Assembly (NCBI RefSeq): GCF_020525925.1
Contig: NZ_CP084876.1
Location: forward strand, 4,154,001-4,218,000
From: Klebsiella quasipneumoniae subsp. quasipneumoniae
GTDB taxonomy: Bacteria; Pseudomonadota; Gammaproteobacteria; Enterobacterales; Enterobacteriaceae
Length of the DNA stretch: 64,000 nt
Direction of reading: 5' to 3'
Under the pieces are notes generated by a model. It was not told the DNA's origin, did not search any database, and saw only the letters and a program-made list of their open reading frames with translations. Shown here in pieces: positions 31,316 to 40,960 of this stretch. Every line of letters begins with the position of its first letter. Position 1 is the stretch's first letter. The position numbers were made by a program, and so were the translations under genes.

Positions 31316-31567
31316 GCGGCCTCCAACAGCAAAAAATGCATCTTCGCATAGCCGCCCGCGGCGGTCTGTAGCGATATGGAGAATGTTGCTGGATTGCGAC
31401 GCCGGTCTCCCTTTTCCCTTCCTGTGGCGCGGTTAACACAACGGCGAAAACAGGATTATTCCTGGAGGGCAATTACCAGCAATCTGATACTGGCGACGGC
31501 GTCGCACTGCCAGAATACCTGCCATAGAGCTGGAGAAAAAACCAGCAGTACAGAGGTGGGAGGGCCT

Positions 31568-31870
31568 ATGGCTGAATTCAGTTTTTCAAAATCGCTTTTG
31601 GGAAATAAAAAAAGAGGGGCGCTGACCGGCAGCCATGTCGCTTACGGACTGTTCGTCCTGATCTGCTGCTGGGCCGGCGCGCAGATGCTCAGCATGCTGA
31701 TCCACGCCCCGGGAGTCTTTGAGCGCCTGATGCAGGCCCAGGACGCCAGCCGTCCACAGGTCGACATCAGCCTCGCCGTTGGCACCCTCTTTGGCCTGAT
31801 CCCTTTTCTGATCGGCTGCTCGTTCATCGGGCTGCTGGCGCTCATTGTGCGCTGGCGTCGGCGTCGTTAA
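31568..31870 (+). CDS. yaiY: Small inner-membrane protein YaiY (DUF2755)
   Basis: A 100-residue protein with two membrane helices (VAYGLFVLICCWAGAQ and FGLIPFLIGCSFIGLLALIV) and a basic C-terminus, collinear with E. coli YaiY. GGGAGG 5 bp upstream fixes the ATG at 31568, although the frame is open from 31376. Function is unknown. It ends 4 bp into the convergent yaiW stop. Confidence 0.92.
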   Translation: MAEFSFSKSLLGNKKRGALTGSHVAYGLFVLICCWAGAQMLSMLIHAPGVFERLMQAQDASRPQVDISLAVGTLFGLIPFLIGCSFIGLLALIVRWRRRR

Positions 31871-32973
31871 CGCCGCGCCATACAGCTTGCCCGCCGCTCA
31901 TCGACCCGTTTCGCAAACCACGCCGTCGTCAGATTACGGGTGATTTTCGGACTCTCAAGCTGGATCCCCGGCAACATCTCCCGCGGCAGGGTTTTGCCCG
32001 CTTTTTTATCCGCGAGGCGGAAAACCTGTTGATAGAGGTCGGTCTTCTCAAACGCCAGGCTGTCGCCCTTTTTCAGCTGGCTATGGATCTCGCTGTCGCT
32101 CATCCCCAGCTGGCCCGCCAGTCGGCGCACCGCCAGCTCGGTGCTGCCCGGCTCATCGCTGTCATAGCGGATAAGGTCGCCATCGAGCGCCAGTTTCACC
32201 CCGCTGGCTTTCACCACCGCGTTCTGGAAGGCGGCGTTACGGCTGGCATACCAGCCGGCGTTAAAGTCGGCAAAACGGTACAGCGGCACGCTGTAGCTGG
32301 CCGGGTAGTTCAGCAGATGATAGGTGCCAAACCACAGGCCGCCGCGCAGGCTGAAGACCTCCTGGCGCACCGTACCGTTCATTTTCCACGGGTAGCCGGA
32401 GGTGTGCTGCTCGGCAAAGGCGATGCTGACCTGCATTGGGCCGCCGGTGTGCACCGGGTTCAGGGAGCCGAACAGCTTCTGCCCCATCGGCACCATCCCG
32501 ATAAAGTCATCAAAAATAGCGCTCAGCTGCTTTTCCGTCTTCACGTTGTCCAGACGGTCGCTGTAGCTTTTGCCGTTTGGCGAGGTGATCTTCAGCGCGG
32601 TATGGACCAGAAACAGCGGAATGTGCATTTTTTCCGCCCGGCGGTCGATCTCCTGCCAGGCGATTTTATTCAGCCCCGGCACCACCGGGTCGGACTGATA
32701 ATTGGACTCCTGCTGCGCGACCGCCAGCACCGAGCAGACGTTCTCTTCCGTCGGCGCCAGCTTCTGGCTGTCAAAGGCGGTGGCGATGGCTTGCGCCCAG
32801 GCCTCCCGATCCTTGACGCTGGCGGGCATTTTCTGCCGCACCACCGACGCCACGTCAACGGGCTTCTCGCCCTCTTTCAACACCGGCGCCTGTTGGCTGG
32901 TACAGGCGCTTAGCACCACGGCCGCCAGCAGCGTCAATGAACCGGGTATTATGCGCGATAAACGTGCGGCCAT
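31867..32973 (-). CDS. yaiW: Outer-membrane lipoprotein YaiW (DUF1615)
   Basis: A 368-residue lipoprotein. The signal ends with the lipobox LSAC (Cys near residue 24), and the rest is collinear with E. coli YaiW (VASVVRQKMPASVKDR, SVLAVAQQESNY, ending LTTAWFAKRVDERRASC). In E. coli YaiW works with SbmA in uptake of proline-rich peptides. The gene begins 18 bp after sbmA, so the two form one operon. Confidence 0.95.
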   Translation of the reverse strand: MAARLSRIIPGSLTLLAAVVLSACTSQQAPVLKEGEKPVDVASVVRQKMPASVKDREAWAQAIATAFDSQKLAPTEENVCSVLAVAQQESNYQSDPVVPGLNKIAWQEIDRRAEKMHIPLFLVHTALKITSPNGKSYSDRLDNVKTEKQLSAIFDDFIGMVPMGQKLFGSLNPVHTGGPMQVSIAFAEQHTSGYPWKMNGTVRQEVFSLRGGLWFGTYHLLNYPASYSVPLYRFADFNAGWYASRNAAFQNAVVKASGVKLALDGDLIRYDSDEPGSTELAVRRLAGQLGMSDSEIHSQLKKGDSLAFEKTDLYQQVFRLADKKAGKTLPREMLPGIQLESPKITRNLTTAWFAKRVDERRASCMARR

Positions 32974-32991
32974 CCTGCTTCCTTGTCTTGA

Positions 32992-34212
32992 TTAACGTAA
33001 TGTCGGGATCGCTTCCTGCAGCGGCTTGCCGTCCAGTTCGCGCTCAAAGCTGCGCAGACGTTTGTAGATGGACATCAGTTCCACCAGCGTCGTCCACGAG
33101 CTGATCAGGTACTGGAACGAACCGCGCACCTGGCCGAAAACGTTGGTAATTTGCGTCATCAGCCCGAGGGTAATCGTACCGGCAACGATCGACGGAAACA
33201 GCAGGAAAAGGCCGAAAACGTTATCCACCTGCAGATAGAGAATGCGGGCGATATTGAAATACATATAGTGGAAATAGAGACGGAAATAGTTGCGACGCAC
33301 CGCGCTGAACAGCTCGCGCACCGTCGGCGGCGTGGCGCGGGTTTCATCGTCCTCGCCGTAGACCAGCTCTTTACGATAGGCCGCTTCCACGCGCTGGTTT
33401 TTAAACTCCAGACCCGGCAGCTTAATCCCCACCACCGCCAGCAGGCCGGTCCCCATCAGCGACCAGACGATCGCGGCAATCACCAGGCCATACGGCAAGT
33501 GACCGACGATGGGCAGGTCGGGAACGTGTTGCGAGAGCGTCACCAGCACCGGCAGGAAGGCGATCAGGGTCATCACCGCGTTGATAAAGCTCACGCCCAT
33601 ATCCTCCAGGGTGGAGGCAAAGCGCATGGTGTCTTCCTGCACACGCTGCGCGGCGCCTTCGATATGGCGCAGATGCTGCCAGTGGGCCATGTAGTGTTCG
33701 TTCATCGCCGTGCGCCAGCGGAAGACGTAGTGGCTGACGAAAAAGTTGTTCATCACGCCGATGATCACCGCGATGAGCGCGATGCCGAGAAAGATGCCGA
33801 TCTCATGATAAAACTGGTTGATGCTGACCTTATGCGGGGTGGCCAGCGCGCTCTGGATCAGGTCATAGAACGGCGCATACCAGGCGTTGATCGCCACCCC
33901 CACTTCCACCAGAAACCAGGTGACGAAGATGATGAGCGACGTGCCGAGAATCGACCAGTACTGCCAGCGATGCGGGCAGTAGACAAACCAGAACAGCGCA
34001 AACACGCCGACGCAAAACAGATAGTAAGCGTAGAACACCAGATAGTTGAGCGACCAGAAGCGCGCCGCGCTGATCGCCACATCCTGCGATGCCCCGGTGA
34101 CCCGCAGCAGCCAGTCGCCGCCGCCCGCCTGCCAAAAGATCACCGCCAGCAGCGACCAGATAAAGGCAGAAATAAAAAACGGCCCCGGTTTGGGGAAAAA
34201 AGATTTAAACAT
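32992..34212 (-). CDS. sbmA: Peptide antibiotic transporter SbmA
   Basis: A 406-residue SbmA/BacA-family inner-membrane protein that imports microcins, bleomycin and proline-rich antimicrobial peptides using the proton gradient. It is collinear with E. coli SbmA ([37 protein letters not shown], the long [17 protein letters not shown] region). The ATG at 34212 is preferred over the adjacent one at 34215 for ribosome-site spacing and family length. Co-transcribed with yaiW. Confidence 0.97.
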   Translation of the reverse strand: MFKSFFPKPGPFFISAFIWSLLAVIFWQAGGGDWLLRVTGASQDVAISAARFWSLNYLVFYAYYLFCVGVFALFWFVYCPHRWQYWSILGTSLIIFVTWFLVEVGVAINAWYAPFYDLIQSALATPHKVSINQFYHEIGIFLGIALIAVIIGVMNNFFVSHYVFRWRTAMNEHYMAHWQHLRHIEGAAQRVQEDTMRFASTLEDMGVSFINAVMTLIAFLPVLVTLSQHVPDLPIVGHLPYGLVIAAIVWSLMGTGLLAVVGIKLPGLEFKNQRVEAAYRKELVYGEDDETRATPPTVRELFSAVRRNYFRLYFHYMYFNIARILYLQVDNVFGLFLLFPSIVAGTITLGLMTQITNVFGQVRGSFQYLISSWTTLVELMSIYKRLRSFERELDGKPLQEAIPTLR

Positions 34213-34329
34213 CATTGTCTCCTGCTAACTTCTTATCGTTCTGCTATTGCTGTATACGACGCATACGTCGGCCGCCGCGTGAAAGCGTTCTCGCGGGGCA
34301 GACGGATGATAAGACCGGATATCAACAGC

Positions 34330-34863
34330 TTAGTTCTGCTGCCAGGCGTGCAGAATTGTTTCTGTGGGTTTCACCTGTAAAGGATTGCCAGGAACGGTCA
34401 GCGTACGCCACACCTCATTGTAGTGGGCGATGAGCGTCGCGGCCTGCGCGGCGGGGCGGTTGGCGGTGGTGTGGGCATCCTCCGCGATAACAATGCCGTA
34501 TCCGCGGCTCGCGCCGTTTTTAATGGTGGTGTCGAGGCAGTAGTCGGTGGCGCAACCGCAGATGACAAACTGCTGAATGTCGTGTTCCCGCAGCACCTGC
34601 TCCAGCGAGGTGTGGTAGAAGGCGTCGCAGGCGGTTTTAGTGACATAGAGCGCGCCGGCCGGCTGTTCCAGCTCAGGGAGCAGGGCGAAGCCTTCGCTGC
34701 CGGCTTCGAGGCCGCCGGCCTCATCATGTTGAATAAAAATGACCTTATCCGCCGCGCGCACCAGACGATTAATTTGCGCGACGCAGCGCTCGCGCGCCAG
34801 ACGCGGCGTGGCGAACACGCCGTTTTGCATATCCACGACCATCACTACCCGTTGAGCCGCCAT
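34330..34863 (-). CDS. Isochorismatase-family cysteine hydrolase
   Basis: A 177-residue cysteine hydrolase with the full triad visible: Asp in VVMVVDMQNGVF, Lys in VTKTACDAFY and Cys in ICGCATDYCLDTT. Members hydrolyse isochorismate, nicotinamide, ureidoacrylate or similar; the substrate is not clear. The start MAAQRVV at 34863 is chosen over one 9 codons upstream by similarity. The gene is inserted between sbmA and ampH, which are neighbours in E. coli. Confidence 0.85.
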   Translation of the reverse strand: MAAQRVVMVVDMQNGVFATPRLARERCVAQINRLVRAADKVIFIQHDEAGGLEAGSEGFALLPELEQPAGALYVTKTACDAFYHTSLEQVLREHDIQQFVICGCATDYCLDTTIKNGASRGYGIVIAEDAHTTANRPAAQAATLIAHYNEVWRTLTVPGNPLQVKPTETILHAWQQN

Positions 34864-35061
34864 TGTTTTCTCCCGCGAACCTTCAGCCAAACGGTCATCA
34901 TACGCGCCGGCGAAAAAAGCCGATATCCGAAAGCGTAAAAAAGTCTTTTTTACGCACCGTTACCTTTTTCCTGCAGGAATGTCGTGAATCCCGCTTTGTT
35001 CTGCGCCACTTCGTAGTATAAATACCCTCTTCTCTTTTATTTATTTAATGGATGATTTCCG

Positions 35062-36222
35062 TTGAAACGTAGTTTGCTCATTTTTGCTGCGCTGTGCGCG
35101 GCGTCGTGGACCTCGGCGCAGGCCGCACAGCCCACCGTTGACCCGGTTTTCGCCTCGGATGTGGTCGATCGTTACGCCAATCATATCTACTACGGCAGCG
35201 GCGCCACCGGCATGGCGCTGGTGGTGATCGATGGCAATCAGCGCGTGTTTCGCAGCTTTGGCGAAACTCGCCCCGGGAATAATCAGCACCCTCAGCTCGA
35301 CTCGGTGATCCGTATCGCCTCCCTCAGCAAACTGATGACCAGCGAGATGCTGGTGAAGCTGCTCGACCAGGGGGTGGTGAAACTCGACGATCCGCTGAGC
35401 AAATACGCCCCGCCGGGCGCTCGGGTGCCTGACTGGCAGGGAAAACCGATCACCCTGGTGAATCTCGCGACCCATACCAGCGCCCTGCCGCGCGAACAGC
35501 CTGGCGGCGCCGCCCATCGCCCGGTGTTTGTCTGGCCGACCCGCCAGCAGCGCTGGAGCTGGCTCTCTACCGCGACCCTGAAGACCGCGCCGGGCTCGCA
35601 GGCGGCCTACTCCAACCTGGCCTTCGATTTGCTGGCGGACGCGCTCTCCACCGCCGCCGGCAAACCTTATCCGCAGCTATTTGAAGAGCAGATCACCCGA
35701 CCGCTGGGGATGAAGGACACCACCTTTACCCCGTCGCCGGACCAGTGCCAGCGGCTGATGATCCCGGAAAAAGGCGCCAGCCCGTGCAACAACACCCTGG
35801 CGGCGATCGGCAGCGGCGGAGTCTACTCGACGCCGGGGGATATGATGCGCTGGATGCAGCAGTTCCTGTCATCCGATTTCTATACCCGCGGCCAGCAGGC
35901 CGACCGGATGCAGACGCTGATTTATCAGCGTAACCAGCTGACCCGGGTGATCGGTATGGACGTGCCGGGCCGCGCCGACGCGCTGGGGCTTGGCTGGGTG
36001 TATATGAAGCCGAAGAATGGCCATCCGGGGATTATTCAGAAAACCGGCGGCGGCGGCGGGTTTATCACCTATATGGCGATGAATCCGCAGGCTAACGTCG
36101 GCGCTTTTGTGGTGGTGACCCGCTCGCCGTTAACCCGCTTCAACAATATGAGCGATGGCATCAACGACCTGGTCAGCGAGCTGAGCGGCGCGCAGCCCAA
36201 CATGCAGACGGCCAGCCAGTAA
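35062..36222 (+). CDS. ampH: D-alanyl-D-alanine carboxypeptidase/endopeptidase AmpH
   Basis: A 386-residue periplasmic class C penicillin-binding protein with weak beta-lactamase activity in E. coli. A signal peptide (residues 1-22, ending AQAA) is followed by the active-site SLSK, the YSN motif (AAYSNLAF) and the KTG box (QKTGGGGG). A TTG start is inferred because the family N-terminus MKRSLLIF begins there and neither nearby ATG (35048, 35052) is in frame. It takes part in peptidoglycan remodelling and recycling. Confidence 0.95.
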   Translation: MKRSLLIFAALCAASWTSAQAAQPTVDPVFASDVVDRYANHIYYGSGATGMALVVIDGNQRVFRSFGETRPGNNQHPQLDSVIRIASLSKLMTSEMLVKLLDQGVVKLDDPLSKYAPPGARVPDWQGKPITLVNLATHTSALPREQPGGAAHRPVFVWPTRQQRWSWLSTATLKTAPGSQAAYSNLAFDLLADALSTAAGKPYPQLFEEQITRPLGMKDTTFTPSPDQCQRLMIPEKGASPCNNTLAAIGSGGVYSTPGDMMRWMQQFLSSDFYTRGQQADRMQTLIYQRNQLTRVIGMDVPGRADALGLGWVYMKPKNGHPGIIQKTGGGGGFITYMAMNPQANVGAFVVVTRSPLTRFNNMSDGINDLVSELSGAQPNMQTASQ

Positions 36223-36328
36223 GCCCGGGGGAGGTTTCGCAGATGCGACATAACGATCGTTTTGGCGAAACATCCCCATGCCATTTCAGTTACACTAACG
36301 TCTTTCATTTCACAAAATCAGGCAAACC

Positions 36329-37303
36329 ATGACAGATTTAATCACTCGCCCCCGCCGCCTGCGTCAATCCGCTGCGCTGCGCGCCCTGTTTGAAGAGACA
36401 ACACTGAGTTTGAACGACCTGGTGTTGCCGATCTTTGTTGAAGAAGAAATTGATGATTACAAAGCGATCGAGGCTATGCCCGGCGTGATGCGCATTCCGG
36501 AAAAATATCTGGCGCGCGAGATCGAACGCATCGCCAATGCCGGCATTCGCTCGGTGATGACCTTTGGCATTTCTCATCACACTGACGCCACCGGCAGCGA
36601 TACCTGGAATGAAAATGGTCTGGTGGCGCGTATGTCGCGGATCTGTAAGTCTACGGTGCCGGAGATGATCGTCATGTCCGATACCTGCTTCTGCGAATAC
36701 ACCTCCCACGGCCACTGTGGCGTGCTGTGCGACCACGGGGTGGACAACGACGCGACCCTGGAAAACCTCGGCAAACAGGCCGTTGTCGCCGCCGCCGCCG
36801 GCGCGGACTTCATCGCCCCTTCCGCCGCGATGGATGGTCAGGTGCAGGCGATTCGCCGCTCGCTTGACGCTGCCGGCTTCACCAATACGGCGATCATGTC
36901 CTACTCGACCAAGTTCGCGTCTTCCTTCTACGGCCCGTTCCGCGAAGCGGCCGGTACCGCGCTGAAGGGCGATCGTAAAACCTATCAGATGAGCCCGATG
37001 AACCGCCGGGAAGCCATTCGCGAGTCGCTGCTCGATGAAGCCCAGGGCGCCGACTGCCTGATGGTGAAACCGGCTGGCGCCTACCTGGATATTCTGCGCG
37101 ATATCCGCGAGCGCAGCGATCTGCCGCTCGGCGCGTATCAGGTCAGCGGGGAGTACGCGATGATCAAATTCGCCGCCCAGGCGGGCGCTATCGATGAAGA
37201 GAAAGTGGTTCTGGAAAGCCTTGGCGCGATCAAACGCGCGGGCGCCGACCTGATCTTCAGCTATTTCGCCCTCGACCTGGCCGAGAAAAAAATCCTCCGT
37301 TAA
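36329..37303 (+). CDS. hemB: Delta-aminolevulinic acid dehydratase HemB
   Basis: A 324-residue porphobilinogen synthase in haem synthesis. The metal-binding cysteines are in [15 protein letters not shown], the two active-site lysines in [14 protein letters not shown] (near 195) and [12 protein letters not shown] (near 247). Full length and collinear with the E. coli enzyme. In E. coli it is next to tauD; here a RAYT gene and an acyltransferase gene intervene. Confidence 0.98.
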   Translation: MTDLITRPRRLRQSAALRALFEETTLSLNDLVLPIFVEEEIDDYKAIEAMPGVMRIPEKYLAREIERIANAGIRSVMTFGISHHTDATGSDTWNENGLVARMSRICKSTVPEMIVMSDTCFCEYTSHGHCGVLCDHGVDNDATLENLGKQAVVAAAAGADFIAPSAAMDGQVQAIRRSLDAAGFTNTAIMSYSTKFASSFYGPFREAAGTALKGDRKTYQMSPMNRREAIRESLLDEAQGADCLMVKPAGAYLDILRDIRERSDLPLGAYQVSGEYAMIKFAAQAGAIDEEKVVLESLGAIKRAGADLIFSYFALDLAEKKILR

Positions 37304-37313
37304 GCCTCCCTCT

Positions 37314-37424
37314 CCCCGGTGGCGCTGCGCTTACCGGGGCTACCAAACCTCATCCCCGGTGCGCTGTATTTATCGCGACCACCACACCGTAGCCCGGATA
37401 AGGCGCTTGCGCCGCTATCCGGGG
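37314..37424. repeat. REP/BIME pair between hemB and the RAYT gene
   Basis: Two palindromic units: one at 37314-37343 (CCCCGGT ... ACCGGGGCTAC) and one at 37389-37424 (GTAGCCCGGATAAGG ... CTATCCGGGG), in opposite orientation. The same two unit types in the same order recur on the far side of the RAYT gene. Confidence 0.85.
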
Positions 37425-37558
37425 ACAGGCGCTAACCAATATCTGTAGCTAAAACTTTGCGCGCTGCTTTCCACCTTCTGCGCCTTCTCCTTGGCGTACC
37501 GGATTTCGCTTTCTAACGTGTTAAACCACATCATAAATACCGAATTCCAGGAGATCCT

Positions 37559-38050
37559 GTGGTGGCTTATCGACGTTATTACATTAAGGGGGGAACCTGG
37601 TTCTTCACTGTTAACCTTAAAGACCGTAGAAGCATGCACCTAACTGAAAACATAGAATTATTGCGCTACTCTGTCGCTGTTGTTAAACAACATCGCCCTT
37701 TTATTATTGATGCCTGGGTGGTGTTGCCTGAACATCTGCATTGCATCTGGACACTACCTCATAATGATGACGATTTTTCTTCACGCTGGAGAGATATCAA
37801 AGGCTGTTTTACCAGAACGTTAAAACGACAACCCCTCTGGCAACCGCGCTTCTGGGAGCATGCCATACGCGATGAAGATGATTACCGCCGACACGTTGAT
37901 TACATCCATATCAATCCACTTAAGCATGGCTGGGTCACCCGGGTGATCGATTGGCCATTTTCAACCTTTCATCGCGATGTCCAGCGCGGGCTATATCCAC
38001 CAAATTGGGCTGGCGATAGCTTTGATCTTAGCTGCGGTGAACGCCGATAG
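37559..38050 (+). CDS. REP-associated tyrosine transposase (RAYT)
   Basis: A 163-residue Y1 transposase of the TnpA_REP/IS200-like family. The HUH motif is HLH at residues about 59-61 (VLPEHLHCIW), and the catalytic Tyr is in VDYIHINPLKHGW near residue 114; both are intact. GTG start with AGGAGA upstream. RAYTs bind and nick single-stranded REP hairpins and are thought to spread them. The gene is distinctly more AT-rich than hemB and the acyltransferase beside it, which suggests acquisition, and it is framed by matching REP pairs. Confidence 0.9.
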   Translation: MVAYRRYYIKGGTWFFTVNLKDRRSMHLTENIELLRYSVAVVKQHRPFIIDAWVVLPEHLHCIWTLPHNDDDFSSRWRDIKGCFTRTLKRQPLWQPRFWEHAIRDEDDYRRHVDYIHINPLKHGWVTRVIDWPFSTFHRDVQRGLYPPNWAGDSFDLSCGERR

Positions 38051-38052
38051 CC

Positions 38053-38137
38053 TCTCCCCGGTGGCGCTGACGCTTACCGGGGCTACAAATCGGCGCCAAC
38101 TGTAGCCCGGATGAGGCGTTAGCCGCTATCCGGGAAA
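38053..38137. repeat. REP/BIME pair downstream of the RAYT gene
   Basis: Units at about 38055-38085 (CCCCGGTGGCGCTGACGC ... ACCGGGGCTAC) and 38103-38136 (GTAGCCCGGATGAGG ... CTATCCGGG). They repeat the order and orientation of the pair at 37314-37424, so the RAYT gene has a near-direct REP-pair repeat on each side. Confidence 0.85.
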
Positions 38138-38228
38138 CCTCCCCCGCTGCGAGCGAAACTTCACCCAACTGTAATCTGAACGACATCTCTACCTTCTACT
38201 GTCTGGGCAGGACGGAGGAGGAGCCACT

Positions 38229-39947
38229 ATGTTTAGTCTCGACAACGTACTCGATGACCTGTGGCCTCAGGCGAGGCCCGCCCCCTGGCAAAAGAAACTG
38301 TTAAAAAAGCTATTTTATGAGGAAGAGTTTCAACAATTTGCCGACCGTCACCGCCACCTGAAGGGGCTTGATACGGTCGAACAGGTGCTGGAATACCTCA
38401 ATATCCGCTGCGCTATCCCGGCGCACGATCTCGAACAAATCCCCGAATATGGCCCGCTGGTCATTATCGCCAACCACCCCACCGGCACCCTCGATGGCCT
38501 GGCGCTCCTGTATGCGGTATCCCGCGTGCGCCGCGATGTCAAAGTGGTCACCAACCGCATGCTCACCCACCTTGAGCCCCTGAGCTCGCTGTTTATCCCG
38601 GTGGATAATATTCATGGCCGCACCGCTAAAACGGCGCTGCAGCAGATGGACCAGCAGCTGCAGGCCGGCGGGGTGCTGATCTTCTTCCCGGCGGGGGAAG
38701 TCTCCCGCCTCACCCGTCGCGGCATCCGCGATAAAAAATGGCACTCGGGCTTTATTAAGCTGGCGGCAAAATATCGCGCCCCGCTGCTGCCGGCGTGGAT
38801 TAACGCCCACAACAGCGCCCTGTTTTACGCCAGCACCCTGGTCTCCGACAACCTGCCGCTGCTCCTGCTGATGCAACAGATGTTTCGCCGGCGCAACAGC
38901 AGCCTGCCGGTGCGCATCGGCCAGCAGATCCCCTGGTCGAGCTGGTTCGATGCCCAGTCCAGCGCTCGCGAGCTTACCGGCCGCTGCTATCAGCACCTTG
39001 ACCAGCTGCGCAAAGGGCTGCCGGGGCGGTTTAAAACCGAAAGCGCCATCGCCCGTCCGGAAGACCGGGCGCGGCTTAAACGCGAACTGCACAAGGCTGA
39101 ATGCCTGGGCCGCACCGCCGACGGCAAAGTAATTTACCTCTGGCAGCGCAACGGCCAGGAGGAGGCGCCGCTGCTGCGCGAGCTGGGACGCCTGCGGGAA
39201 ATCGCCTTCCGCGCGGTCGGGGAAGGCAGCGGCAAACGGCGGGATATCGACCGGTATGACGACGATTATCTGCATCTGATCCTGTGGGATGAAGAAGATC
39301 TGGAAATCGTCGGCGCTTACCGCTTTATGCCGACGGCCATACAGCTGGCAAAGCGCGGCCTGGAGGGGATCTACAGCTCCAGTCTCTTCCACTACGACGG
39401 GCGGATGGACGACATCCTGCAGCACGGCATTGAGCTGGGGCGCAGCTTTATCCAGCCGCGCTACTGGGGTCGACGCGGGCTGGACTATCTGTGGTCCGGC
39501 ATCGGCGCTTATCTGGCGCGCTATCCGCACTATCGCTATCTGTTTGGCCCGGTGTCGATTTCTGGCGGGCTGCCGCCCGCCGCTCGCGATCTGCTGGTGG
39601 CGTTCTACCGGCTGTGGTTCCCGGCGACGCATCCGCTGGCGGAGTCGCGTCGCCCTTATCCGGCGTCGCTGCCCGACGTGCTGGCGCAGTTTGGCGGGGA
39701 GGATTACAACGACGACCTGGCCCGGCTGAAGTCCCTGCTGGGCAATCTCGGCTGCGCGATCCCGCCGCTGTATAAGCAGTACTCGGAAGTGTGCGAGCCG
39801 GGCGGAGTGCAGTTTATCGATTTCGGCAGCGATCCGGATTTCAATAACTGCGTGGATGGTCTGGTGCTGGTGGATCTCACCTACCTGAAGGCGAATCGCT
39901 ATCTGCGCTATATTGGCGCGCATCTGGGTGCGCAAAAATCGGCATAA
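38229..39947 (+). CDS. OlsF-like bifunctional acyltransferase (PlsC-like + GNAT/OlsB-like)
   Basis: A 572-residue fusion. Residues about 60-230 form a PlsC-type O-acyltransferase (NHPTGTLDG near 81, FFPAGEVSR near 154). Residues about 290-480 resemble OlsB-type N-acyltransferases (RLREIAFRAVGEGSGKRRDIDRYD, LILWDEEDLEIVGAYRF). This order is that of OlsF, shown in Serratia and Flavobacterium to make ornithine lipids from ornithine and two acyl chains. The product here is inferred, not proven; other acyl-amino acid lipids are possible. GGAGGAGG just upstream supports the start. The gene lies between the RAYT/REP unit and tauD, with no E. coli K-12 counterpart at this site. Confidence 0.8.
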   Translation: MFSLDNVLDDLWPQARPAPWQKKLLKKLFYEEEFQQFADRHRHLKGLDTVEQVLEYLNIRCAIPAHDLEQIPEYGPLVIIANHPTGTLDGLALLYAVSRVRRDVKVVTNRMLTHLEPLSSLFIPVDNIHGRTAKTALQQMDQQLQAGGVLIFFPAGEVSRLTRRGIRDKKWHSGFIKLAAKYRAPLLPAWINAHNSALFYASTLVSDNLPLLLLMQQMFRRRNSSLPVRIGQQIPWSSWFDAQSSARELTGRCYQHLDQLRKGLPGRFKTESAIARPEDRARLKRELHKAECLGRTADGKVIYLWQRNGQEEAPLLRELGRLREIAFRAVGEGSGKRRDIDRYDDDYLHLILWDEEDLEIVGAYRFMPTAIQLAKRGLEGIYSSSLFHYDGRMDDILQHGIELGRSFIQPRYWGRRGLDYLWSGIGAYLARYPHYRYLFGPVSISGGLPPAARDLLVAFYRLWFPATHPLAESRRPYPASLPDVLAQFGGEDYNDDLARLKSLLGNLGCAIPPLYKQYSEVCEPGGVQFIDFGSDPDFNNCVDGLVLVDLTYLKANRYLRYIGAHLGAQKSA

Positions 39948-39956
39948 ACGCTTTTT

Positions 39957-40053
39957 CCCGGCTTGCGGCGCGTTGCGCCTTAGCCGGGCTACGGTTCACC
40001 GTTTCCGACGGTTCGGTAGCCCGGAAAAGCCGCGTCAGGCGCCGCCTCCGGGA
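39957..40053. repeat. REP pair between the acyltransferase gene and tauD
   Basis: Inverted units at 39957-39992 (CCCGGCTTGCGG ... TTAGCCGGGCTAC) and 40016-40053 (GTAGCCCGGAAAAGC ... CTCCGGGA), between convergent genes. It may also serve as an mRNA 3' end. Confidence 0.8.
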
Positions 40054-40108
40054 AGCAGCGGGCAATGCAGCATCCGCTTTTCTCCGCGGCTCGCGGCTGA
40101 TACAAGCC

Positions 40109-40960
40109 TTACCCCGCCCGGTAATACGGCTTATCGCCAAGGATCGTCGCCCGGTGCATGATCCGCCGCTGCGGCAGATAGTCGGCGTTGGCGTAATGCT
40201 GGGTTACCCGGTTATCCCAGATAGCGACATCGTTCGGCTGCCAGCGCCAGCGCACCTGAAACTCCGGTTTGGTGATATGGGCAAAGAGGAAGCTCAGCAG
40301 CGCCGCGCTCTCTTTCTCGGTCACATCTACAATCCGCGTGGTAAAGCCTTCGTTAACGAACAGCGCCTGCTTGCCGGTCACCGGGTGGGTACGCACCACC
40401 GGGTGCAGCAGCGGCGGATGCTTCGCCACCGCCTCCTGCCAGCGCCGATGCTCGGCTTCCGTGTGGTTGTACTTATACTCCTGGAACGATTTACGGAAAT
40501 CGTGTTCCGCATGCAGGCCGCTCAGCAGCTGCCGGAAGGGCTCTGACAGCGCTTCCCAGGCGGCGATACCGCTGGTCCACAGAGTGTCCCCGCCGGTCGT
40601 CGGCAACTCTTTCGCCGCCAGAATAGCGCCGGCGGGCGGCGTGTCGATAAAGGTGACATCGGTATGCCAGTTGTCATTATCCGGCGGATTATCGTTGTGG
40701 GTATCGAGGACGATAATCTCCTCCACGCCAGGGGCGTGAGGGTAGACCGGATGGATATGCAGGTCGCCAAACCGCAGCGCCAGGTCGCGCTGTTGCGCCG
40801 GGGTGATATTTTGCTCGCGCAGGAATACCACCTGATGACGCAGCACCGCGTGATACAGCTGTTCAAACTGGTTGTCGCTCAACGGACGGGTTAAATCCGC
40901 CCCGGTCACCTGCGCGCCAATATACGGCCCCAGCGGGGTAATGCTCAGACGTTCACTCAT
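40109..40960 (-). CDS. tauD: Taurine dioxygenase TauD
   Basis: A 283-residue Fe(II)/2-oxoglutarate dioxygenase releasing sulfite from taurine. The iron ligands H99 and D101 lie in NWHTDVTF, and the distal His is in IMHRATI near the C-terminus. Last gene of tauABCD; its start overlaps the tauC stop by 4 bp. Supplies sulfur when sulfate and cysteine are limiting. Confidence 0.97.
   Translation of the reverse strand: MSERLSITPLGPYIGAQVTGADLTRPLSDNQFEQLYHAVLRHQVVFLREQNITPAQQRDLALRFGDLHIHPVYPHAPGVEEIIVLDTHNDNPPDNDNWHTDVTFIDTPPAGAILAAKELPTTGGDTLWTSGIAAWEALSEPFRQLLSGLHAEHDFRKSFQEYKYNHTEAEHRRWQEAVAKHPPLLHPVVRTHPVTGKQALFVNEGFTTRIVDVTEKESAALLSFLFAHITKPEFQVRWRWQPNDVAIWDNRVTQHYANADYLPQRRIMHRATILGDKPYYRAG

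Noticed and set aside
38310..39935. 541-codon open frame antisense to the OlsF-like gene
   Set aside because: No start context or recognisable domain; the plus-strand protein has clear catalytic motifs across the same bases.
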